11,398 nt of DNA from WHTG01 sp035540515. GTDB lineage: Bacteria; Actinomycetota; Nitriliruptoria; Euzebyales; Egibacteraceae. Position 1 is the first letter of the stretch, and the number at the start of each line of letters is the position of its first letter. The DNA lies in the NCBI GenBank assembly GCA_035540515.1, contig DATLGM010000076.1, forward strand, positions 1 through 11,398, given 5' to 3'. The notes under the pieces are model-generated. The model saw only the letters and a list, made by a program, of their open reading frames with translations. It was not told the DNA's origin and did not search any database. The translations under genes and the position numbers were made by a program. This document shows positions 6,941 to 11,398 of this stretch, piece after piece.

Positions 6941-6978
6941 CTTTCCGCCCGATTGCTCCGGTGTTTCCGCGGTGTAAA
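6941..6978 (-). promoter_or_regulatory. GlnR-like four-box nitrogen regulator site
   Basis: Reading the minus strand, four 5-mers are each separated by exactly six bases: TTTAC (6974-6978), GAAAC (6963-6967), GCAAT (6952-6956), GAAAG (6941-6945). The known streptomycete GlnR arrangement is gTnAc-n6-GaAAc-n6-GtnAC-n6-GAAAc. The first pair fits well (one lower-weight mismatch) and also gives the AC-n9-AC core described for mycobacterial GlnR; the second pair is weaker. The boxes lie upstream of amt, a standard GlnR target, and between it and nadE. No glnR gene is in the window. Confidence 0.6.
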
Positions 6979-6980
6979 CA
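6953..6980 (+). promoter_or_regulatory. Candidate nadE promoter
   Basis: TTGCTC (6953-6958), 16-bp spacer, TAAACA (6975-6980) resembles a housekeeping sigma promoter on the plus strand. Transcription would begin near 6987, giving a very short leader that starts at about the ribosome site. It overlaps the GlnR-like boxes, so a regulator bound there could block nadE. TACGAT at 6915-6920 is an alternative -10 with a longer leader. Confidence 0.3.
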
Positions 6981-6994
6981 GGGTCGGAGGTCTG

Positions 6995-8671
6995 ATGCGA
7001 CTGGCGCTGGCGCAGCTCGACCCGGTGGTCGGCGCGCTGCAGGCCAACGCGCGGAACATCGTCACGGCCTATGCCGAGGCGGTGGCTGCCGGCGCTGAGC
7101 TGGTCGTCACGCCCGAGCTGTCGCTGACCGGCTACCCGCCCGAGGACCTGGTGCTCAAGGACTCGTTCGTCGCGGCCACCCGCGAGCACCTGGAGCACCT
7201 CGCCGGGGCGACCGGTGCCGTGCCGTTGGTCGTCGGGTTCGTGGAGGCGTTGGACGAACCGCCCGGGGCGTGGGGGTATCCGGCGCTGGCCAACGCCGCC
7301 GCGGTACTGCGTCACGGTCGCGTCGAGGCGACCTATCGCAAGCAGCGCCTGCCCAACTACGGCGTCTTCGACGAGGCCCGCTACTTCCGTCCGAAGGACG
7401 CGCCGGTCGTGATCGACGTGGGCGGCGTCGACGTCGGCCTCACGATCTGCGAGGACCTGTGGGGTGACGGTGGGCCCGTGACCGCCGCCATCGACGCCGG
7501 TGCCCGTCTGGTGCTGAACATCAACGCGAGCCCCTACCACCGGGGCAAGCGCGACGAGCGGGAGCAATGGGCCCGCCACCACTGTCGCGACCGCGCATGG
7601 CTGGCCTATCTCAACGAGGTCGGCGGTCAGGACGAGGTTGTGTTCGACGGCGACTCGTTCGTGATGGGACCGACGGGCGAGGTCGTCGCTCGCGGCGCCC
7701 AGTTCGCCACCGACCTGGTGATCGTCGACGTCCCGATCGAGGGCAACGCACAGGCGCGGCAGATCGCCGGTGACGGTGGCCCCCGGATGGACCGGTGCAC
7801 CGAGATCTACGCCGCGCTGGTGCTCGCGACGCGCGACTACGTCCGCGACAACGGGTTCCGGCAGGCAGTCATCGGTCTGTCCGGTGGGATCGACTCGGCG
7901 CTGGTCGCGGCCATCGCCGCCGACGCGCTGGGCCCGGAGAACGTCGTAGGCGTGGGCATGCCGTCGCCGTACTCCTCGACCGGGTCAGTCGTCGACGCCA
8001 AAGCGCTCGCGACAAACCTGGGCATCGGGTGGCTGGAGCTCCCCATCGCCGACGTCATGACCGCGTTCGACCACGGCCTCGCGGAGCCCTTCGCCGGCAC
8101 CGAGCCCGGGCTGGCAGAGGAGAACATCCAGGCGCGGATCCGCGGCACGCTGCTCATGGCCCTGTCGAACAAGCTCGGCCACATCGTGCTCGCGACCGGG
8201 AACAAGTCCGAGTACGCCGTCGGCTACGCGACGCTGTACGGGGACATGGCGGGCGGGTTCGCACCGATCCGCGACGTGCCCAAGACGCTGGTGTACGAGC
8301 TGTGCCACCACCGCAACGACGTGGCCGGCGGCGAAGTCATACCGCAGGCCATCCTGGACAAGCCGCCCTCGGCGGAGCTGCGCCCCGGGCAGCTGGACAC
8401 CGACAACCTCCCGCCGTACGAGGTGCTCGACCCGATCATCGAGGCGTACGTCGAGCGTGACGAGTCGGTGTCGCAGATCACCGCCGCCGGGTTCGACGCC
8501 GACGTGGTCCGCCGGGTGATCACGCTGATCGACCGCGCCGAGTACAAGCGGCGACAAGCGGCCCCGGGCGTCAAGATCACCAAGCGGTCATTCGGCAAGG
8601 ACCGCCGGCTCCCCATCACGCACGTGTGGTCGGAGGAGTCCTACCGCCCTCCCGGCGAAGGATCATCGTGA
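6995..8671 (+). CDS. nadE: Glutamine-dependent NAD+ synthetase
   Basis: 558 residues; the last step of NAD+ synthesis, nicotinate adenine dinucleotide + ATP + glutamine. Domain 1 (about 1-260) is a nitrilase-fold glutaminase with its triad visible: E41 in TPELSLTGYPPEDL, K116 in YRKQRLPNYGVFDE, C152 in LTICEDLWG. Domain 2 is the ATP-pyrophosphatase synthetase, with the P-loop SGGIDS (296-301), TGNKSEYAVGYATLYGD, GGFAPIRDVPKTLVYEL and the C-terminal KRRQAAPGVKITKRSFGKDRRLP. At 558 aa it is the shorter two-domain form, unlike the roughly 680-aa enzyme of Mycobacterium. The ATG at 6995 is chosen because CGGAGG ends four bases upstream and the protein opens with the family's MRLALAQLDPVVG; an upstream in-frame TTG (6953) would fall in the promoter. 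It is divergent from amt, and its 3' end overlaps dtd by 56 bp. Confidence 0.96.
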   Translation: MRLALAQLDPVVGALQANARNIVTAYAEAVAAGAELVVTPELSLTGYPPEDLVLKDSFVAATREHLEHLAGATGAVPLVVGFVEALDEPPGAWGYPALANAAAVLRHGRVEATYRKQRLPNYGVFDEARYFRPKDAPVVIDVGGVDVGLTICEDLWGDGGPVTAAIDAGARLVLNINASPYHRGKRDEREQWARHHCRDRAWLAYLNEVGGQDEVVFDGDSFVMGPTGEVVARGAQFATDLVIVDVPIEGNAQARQIAGDGGPRMDRCTEIYAALVLATRDYVRDNGFRQAVIGLSGGIDSALVAAIAADALGPENVVGVGMPSPYSSTGSVVDAKALATNLGIGWLELPIADVMTAFDHGLAEPFAGTEPGLAEENIQARIRGTLLMALSNKLGHIVLATGNKSEYAVGYATLYGDMAGGFAPIRDVPKTLVYELCHHRNDVAGGEVIPQAILDKPPSAELRPGQLDTDNLPPYEVLDPIIEAYVERDESVSQITAAGFDADVVRRVITLIDRAEYKRRQAAPGVKITKRSFGKDRRLPITHVWSEESYRPPGEGSS

Positions 8672-9077
8672 CGGGGCCGTCGGCGACCATGTCGATGACC
8701 ATGTGCGCGCCGAAGACGCCCCGCTCGCACGGCACCGTCAGCGCGTCGCAGTAGGAGGCGTACAGCCGCTCACCCTGCTCCGGGGCCGCCGCGTCGATGA
8801 ACGACGGTCGCCGGCCCTTCGACGCGTCGCCATACAGCGTGAACTGGCTGATCGCCAGTACGCCACCGCCGACATCCGCGACCGAGCGGTTCATCCGTCC
8901 CTCGTCGTCGGCGAAGACCCGCAGGCCCGCGGTCTTTGCGGCCAGCCAGCGGGCGTCGTCGTCGGTCGAGGCGTGTCCGACACCGACCAGCGCCACCAGT
9001 CCGAGGTCGATGGCACCCGTGACCCGGCCCTCGACCGACACCGAGGCACGCCGAACCCGCTGCAACACGACTTGCAT
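8616..9077 (-). CDS. dtd: D-aminoacyl-tRNA deacylase
   Basis: 153 residues (family about 145-150). It hydrolyses D-amino acids from mischarged tRNA, a cytosolic homodimer. It opens MQVVLQRVRRASVSVEG, with the typical AKTAGLRVFADDEGRMN and the signature ISQFTLYGD (76-84). The second active-site motif reads ADGPVT (132-137), keeping the Gly-Pro that gives chirality proofreading but with Ala where the family usually has Asn (NxGP). The extra C-terminal residues (RREGGRTPPTTRA) come from the stretch overlapping nadE. The ATG at 9075-9077 has no clear ribosome site, but TAGGGT sits nine bases upstream of it, so a leaderless or near-leaderless transcript is plausible. The gene stands alone; the repeat at 9174-9252 lies in its upstream region. 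Confidence 0.93.
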   Translation of the reverse strand: MQVVLQRVRRASVSVEGRVTGAIDLGLVALVGVGHASTDDDARWLAAKTAGLRVFADDEGRMNRSVADVGGGVLAISQFTLYGDASKGRRPSFIDAAAPEQGERLYASYCDALTVPCERGVFGAHMVIDMVADGPVTMILRREGGRTPPTTRA

Positions 9078-9086
9078 GACGGCGTG

Positions 9087-9092
9087 ACCCTA
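9087..9092 (-). promoter_or_regulatory. Candidate -10 for dtd (near-leaderless)
   Basis: TAGGGT on the minus strand ends nine bases before the dtd ATG, which puts the predicted transcript start within about 3 nt of the start codon. No matching -35 is evident. The missing Shine-Dalgarno supports a leaderless reading. Confidence 0.3.
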
Positions 9093-9173
9093 CCCGCCGG
9101 CCGCCGAACCCGGCGGCGCTCAGCCCGCGGCGCTCACAGGCCAGGTCTCCCGGCCAGTCTCCCCGCGCCCGGC

Positions 9174-9252
9174 CGAGGTGGTTGAAATCGCAGGCCGGAG
9201 CGGCCCGAAATTTCAACCGCCTCACCGAAGGCGCCAAATTTCAACCACCTCG
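9174..9252. repeat. Three-arm inverted/direct repeat element with nested hairpin
   Basis: Arm A, CGAGGTGGTTGAAAT (9174-9188), is the exact reverse complement of arm C, ATTTCAACCACCTCG (9238-9252). Arm B, ATTTCAACCGCCTC (9210-9223), matches arm C with one change and starts 28 bp before it. Between A and B lies GGCCG-GAG-CGGCC (9193-9205). A plus-strand RNA could fold A with B as a 14-pair stem, with one G-U wobble where B differs from C, capped by the inner 5-bp stem; or A with C as a 15-bp stem. The AT-rich core (GAAATTTC) stands out from the GC-rich surroundings. The element starts 16 nt past the cobalamin operon's last stop and lies 97 nt upstream of dtd. It could be a dispersed REP/MITE-type repeat, a regulator site or an RNA element. 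The rest of the 9078-9268 gap shows nothing else beyond the dtd -10. Confidence 0.85.
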
Positions 9253-9268
9253 ATACCGTGGGGCGTGG

Positions 9269-10006
9269 TCAGCCGGCGGCGAGCTCCTCGGCCAGGCGGC
9301 TGAAGGTGCGCAGTCCGTCGGCGGTCCGCGGCCCGTGCCAGGTCAGCAGCTCCCCGTCGACGAACCGGGCGGGCGTGTCGCCCGCGAGGGCCCCCAGCGC
9401 CGGCAGGTCCTTTGCCCCGAACTCGTACGGCTCGCTGGGGAGCAGGACGACGTCCGCGCCGAAGTGCAGGCCCTCGTCCAGCCGCGGGTAGCGGTCGGGG
9501 TAGCCGGACAGCGCGTTGGCGAAGCCGCAGCGCCACAGCAGGTCGTCGGCATACGTGTCGGGACCCAGCCCCATCCACGGCTTGCGCCAGATCAACGTCA
9601 GTGCGACGACCCTGCGGTCGGGGGCGGCCGCCTCGGCCTCCGCGAGCGCCCCGGTGATGTCGTCGGCGATCGGCGCGGCCTGCTCGGCCGCCTCAAGGAC
9701 GTCGGCGATCTCGCACAGCACGTCGCGGGCCTGCTCGACGGTGCGGGGGAACGTCTCGTGCACGTTCAGTCCCTGCTCGCGCAGGGTGTCGAGGTCAGCG
9801 GGCCGGTTCTCCTCGGTGTTGGCCAGCACCACGTCGGGGCGCAGGGCGACGATGCGTGCCAGGTCCGGGTTCTTTGTCCCGCCGACGACCGCGGCGGTCG
9901 GTGGCGCCCCCACGGTGCAGTAGCTCGTCACACCCACCAGCCACGGCGCGCGCCCGACCGCGGCGACGATCTCGGTCGTGGAGGGGACGAGGCTGATGAC
10001 CCTCAC
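9269..10006 (-). CDS. Cytosolic BtuF-fold (helical-backbone metal receptor) protein, probably corrinoid-binding
   Basis: 245 residues of the PBP class III fold (PF01497-type), the fold of BtuF and siderophore-binding proteins. Markers: RVISLVPSTTEIVAAVG (2-18), VGVTSYC, VGGTKNPDLARIVALRPDVVLAN, ENRPADLDTLREQGLNVHETFPRT, then WMGLGPDTYADDLLWRCG, VVLLPSEPYEFG and DGELLTWHGPRT. The protein begins directly at the fold's first strand, with no signal peptide or lipobox, so it should be cytosolic; no ABC permease or ATPase gene is adjacent. It starts with GTG at 10004-10006, sharing GTGA with the stop of the adenosyltransferase gene, so the two are translationally coupled. That pairing supports cobalamin as ligand, with a role such as carrier, chaperone or sensor; this is inference. 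Iron-chelate or other corrinoid binding remains possible. Confidence 0.82.
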   Translation of the reverse strand: MRVISLVPSTTEIVAAVGRAPWLVGVTSYCTVGAPPTAAVVGGTKNPDLARIVALRPDVVLANTEENRPADLDTLREQGLNVHETFPRTVEQARDVLCEIADVLEAAEQAAPIADDITGALAEAEAAAPDRRVVALTLIWRKPWMGLGPDTYADDLLWRCGFANALSGYPDRYPRLDEGLHFGADVVLLPSEPYEFGAKDLPALGALAGDTPARFVDGELLTWHGPRTADGLRTFSRLAEELAAG

Positions 10007-10554
10007 TCGGCGCGGGTCCGGGTGTACTCGCCCTCCTCCACGGAGCGGGCGACCACGAACAGGTAGTCCGACAGCCGGTTGAGGTAGCGGACGAGCAGGT
10101 CGTCGGGCAACAAGTCGCGGCGCTGCATGGCGACCACGGTGCGCTCGGCGCGCCGCACGATGGTGCGGGCGAGGTCGACCGCGGCGCCGGCGCGCCGCTG
10201 ACCGGGCACCACGAACTCACCAGGCAGCGGCTGGCGCTCGGTCAGCCGGTCGATGTCGGACTCCATCGCGTCGATCATGTCGGCGGTGACCCTCGAGATC
10301 CCGTCCGTCAGCTGCGGCCAGTGGTCGGTGTGGGTCGCCAGCTGGGCGCCCAGGACGAACATCTGGCGCTGGATCGCCAGGACCAGGTCGTGCCACTGGG
10401 GCTGGTCGGCCAGCTCCGCGCGGGCCAGCCCCAGCGCCGAGCAGGCCTCGTCGACGGTGCCGTAGGCCTCGGTGCGCAGGTCGTCTTTGTCCACCCGTCC
10501 GCCGTACAGCAGGCCGGTGGTTCCGTCGTCACCGCGCTTTGTGTAGACCTTCAC
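10003..10554 (-). CDS. PduO-type ATP:cob(I)alamin adenosyltransferase
   Basis: 183 residues; it transfers the adenosyl group of ATP to cob(I)alamin to make coenzyme B12, as a cytosolic trimer. It has the PduO N-terminal ATP loop VYTKRGDDGTTGLLYGGRV (3-21) and KDDLRTEAYGTVDE (D35), then EFVVPG (F114, matching the Phe that displaces the lower axial ligand), ARTIVRRAER (R130, R134) and YLNRLSDYLFVVAR (157-170). The family's usual PGG after FxxP is PGQ here. The start is GTG at 10552-10554, chosen because KVYTKRGDDG is the family's N-terminus; a much longer in-frame reading to 11229 runs antisense to other genes. The ribosome site is weak (GGGGCGG). It is first in a two-gene operon with the BtuF-fold gene. 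An inverted repeat and TACACT -10 lie just upstream. Confidence 0.93.
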   Translation of the reverse strand: MKVYTKRGDDGTTGLLYGGRVDKDDLRTEAYGTVDEACSALGLARAELADQPQWHDLVLAIQRQMFVLGAQLATHTDHWPQLTDGISRVTADMIDAMESDIDRLTERQPLPGEFVVPGQRRAGAAVDLARTIVRRAERTVVAMQRRDLLPDDLLVRYLNRLSDYLFVVARSVEEGEYTRTRAE

Positions 10555-10573
10555 TGTTCCGCCCCTGATTTCG

Positions 10574-10591
10574 ACTCGCTTTGGTGCGAGT
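10574..10591. promoter_or_regulatory. Inverted repeat at the cobalamin operon promoter
   Basis: ACTCGC (10574-10579) and GCGAGT (10586-10591) flank a 6-bp spacer, 20 bp upstream of the adenosyltransferase GTG. It overlaps the candidate minus-strand -10 TACACT (10589-10594), so it would sit at about the transcript start: a good place for a repressor or a 5'-end hairpin. No match to a complete cobalamin riboswitch was found between 10555 and 10749. Confidence 0.4.
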
Positions 10592-10749
10592 GTAGGCAGG
10601 CCCAGACTCCGCCTCGCATTGCGGCTCAGGCGGCCGGTCGGGTACCGTTTGTCGGCACCGCCTCCGGCCCCGGGCGCCGTCGTTGCGTCTGCAGCGGCCG
10701 CGCGAAGCCGCGCCACACATTCACTTTTTCGACGAGGTTCTGCAACCCA

Positions 10750-10992
10750 GTGAGCGACGACTCGCCACGCCGCACCTACCGCGTGCTGACCCGCACGCGG
10801 GGCGGCTACAACGGCTCGACGATGTATGACGTCCAGCTGCAGGTGGCGGCGACGGGCAACCTCGTGTGGGCCCAGACGTTCACGGATCGCGAGCAGGCCG
10901 AGGAGTACGAGCGGCGGCTGGATTCCGACCTCGACGAGCTCGATGAGGGCGCGTTCCGCCGCAAGTACAACGTCACGTCCCAGCAGTCCTAG
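10750..10992 (+). CDS. Conserved-looking 80-residue protein of unknown function
   Basis: 80 residues from GTG at 10750 (SDDSPRRTYRVLTRTRGGYN...) to TAG at 10990-10992. A beta-rich first half (YRVLTRTRGGYNGSTMYDVQLQVAATGNLVWAQTF) is followed by an acidic helix (DREQAEEYERRLDSDLDEL) and a basic end (AFRRKYNV). Codon third positions are G/C-rich throughout. The start is uncertain: GAGG at 10734-10737 is 12 bases away, and the frame continues open upstream without a ribosome site; the next in-frame ATG (10822) would remove the first strand. It is soluble, with no signal or membrane segment and no cysteine pair. It is divergent from the cobalamin operon and 54 nt ahead of the pabB-like gene in the same direction. 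I recall similar small proteins in actinobacteria but cannot name a family. Confidence 0.65.
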   Translation: MSDDSPRRTYRVLTRTRGGYNGSTMYDVQLQVAATGNLVWAQTFTDREQAEEYERRLDSDLDELDEGAFRRKYNVTSQQS

Positions 10993-11046
10993 ACGCGAAA
11001 AGCGGCTGCCACGTCCGGGCTGTTCACCACCGATCGGCACGTCCTG

Positions 11047-11398
11047 GTGCCAGTCGACGCGCACGTCGACCTGTTGGCGCTGGCCGGCGACCCGGGACTG
11101 GCGCACGCCGCGGTGGTGGCGGTCGACGGCTGGCAGCTGTTCGTCGCGGAGCCGGTCGCCCAGCTGCGGACCGTCGAGCAGCTCAGTCGGTTCGCCGAGC
11201 ACATCGGTTGGCGTGACCCCCCGCACCACGGCCCGCCGCGGCCGCCGCTGGCGGTCGGGTTCGTCAGCGACGACGTCACCCCCGCACTTCTCGGGCTACC
11301 AGCCGACCCCCGCCCGCCGGTGGCCCACCTGCCCGCGGTGTGGTTCGGTGTGTACGAGTGGGCCCTGGCCGTGGCGCCCGGGGGACGGACCTACCGGC
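11047..11398 (+). CDS. Partial PabB-like aminodeoxychorismate synthase component I, N-terminal part
   Basis: About 117 codons are present before the window ends. The reading VPVDAHVDLLALAGDPG...AVVAVDGWQLFVAEP...LAVGFVSDDVTPALLGLP...LPAVWFGVYEWALAVAPGG follows the N-terminal domain of chorismate-utilising component I enzymes: a strand-rich start, a D-G-W-x-x-F-V-A-E-P element like the family's WS(F/Y)(L/V)xxDP, then the VG(Y/F)-x-x-x-(D/E)-x-x-x-x-L-E-x-LP and LP-x-x-WFG-x-Y-(D/E)-W pattern typical of PabB rather than TrpE. The catalytic chorismate-binding domain lies beyond the edge. GTG at 11047 is the first usable start after the upstream stop at 10992 and has no convincing ribosome site, so the true start may differ. 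It would make 4-amino-4-deoxychorismate for folate, with a PabA partner not seen here. Confidence 0.65.
   Translation, partial: MPVDAHVDLLALAGDPGLAHAAVVAVDGWQLFVAEPVAQLRTVEQLSRFAEHIGWRDPPHHGPPRPPLAVGFVSDDVTPALLGLPADPRPPVAHLPAVWFGVYEWALAVAPGGRTYR

Noticed and set aside
6962..6980. TGTTT-N9-AAACA as a palindromic NAD-repressor operator for nadE
   Set aside because: Only 5-bp arms, and the same bases are better explained by the regularly spaced GlnR-like boxes. I cannot match it to a known NAD regulator motif.
6953..6994. TTG start for nadE 14 codons upstream
   Set aside because: It lacks a ribosome site and lies in the promoter/GlnR-like region. The ATG at 6995 has CGGAGG at the right distance and matches the family's N-terminus.
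9210..9252. CRISPR-like array (repeats at 28-bp period)
   Set aside because: Only two direct copies, a 14-bp gap, and an additional inverted copy. There are no cas genes.
10555..10749. Cobalamin riboswitch upstream of the adenosyltransferase
   Set aside because: Pieces such as GCCGCAATGCGA and AGTCTGGGCCTGCC resemble parts of a B12 element, but the GGGAA...GGTG core and a full B12 box are missing. A covariance-model search would settle it.
10003..11229. 408-residue version of the adenosyltransferase
   Set aside because: The extra N-terminus runs antisense to the 80-residue gene and the pabB-like gene and looks non-coding. The family starts at KVYTKRGDDG.

Overview
The window is high-GC DNA (by eye around 70% or more, with strong G/C bias at third codon positions) from an actinobacterium. 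The best lineage clue is the gene order amt - glnA2 - glnE. The glutamine synthetase closely resembles the mycobacterial GlnA2 type, which also lies beside glnE. GTG starts are common. A deep-branching class such as Nitriliruptoria or Acidimicrobiia is possible, but that is inference.

Layout. Positions 1-307 hold no gene I can identify, only two hairpins and an open frame that could be the tail of a gene. A YdhR-like small monooxygenase (+, 308-622) converges on a 19-residue hydrophobic micro-ORF (-, 740-799), with a perfect-stem bidirectional terminator between them. From 6875 down to 898 on the minus strand runs a nitrogen block: ammonium transporter, GSI-alpha glutamine synthetase, the bifunctional GS adenylyltransferase GlnE, and a VOC-fold protein. 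Divergent from amt is a two-domain glutamine-dependent NAD synthetase, nadE (+, 6995-8671). It converges on dtd (-, 8616-9077), and the two coding ends overlap by 56 bp. A repeat/hairpin element fills 9174-9252. Upstream of it on the minus strand is a two-gene cobalamin operon: a PduO-type adenosyltransferase (10003-10554) and a cytosolic BtuF-fold protein (9269-10006), overlapping by GTGA. Divergent from it are an 80-residue conserved-looking protein (+, 10750-10992) and the 5' part of a pabB-like gene (+, 11047 to the window end).

How the genes work together. Amt brings in ammonium, GlnA2 can fix it into glutamine, and GlnE links GS activity to nitrogen status. NadE is itself a glutamine consumer, and it shares its promoter region with amt. 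That region contains four 5-mers spaced at exactly 11 bp that fit the known GlnR a1-b1-a2-b2 box layout. This suggests GlnR-type nitrogen control of amt and possibly of nadE. No PII gene (glnK), glnD or GSI-beta lies in the window.

The genes are mostly housekeeping. The items most worth a second look are the GlnR-like site, the repeat/hairpin element at 9174-9252, an insertion in GlnE that echoes its own catalytic motif at DNA level, and the 19-residue membrane peptide gene. I see no phage, transposase, CRISPR, tRNA or rRNA, and no clear evidence of a wholly new defence or biosynthetic system.
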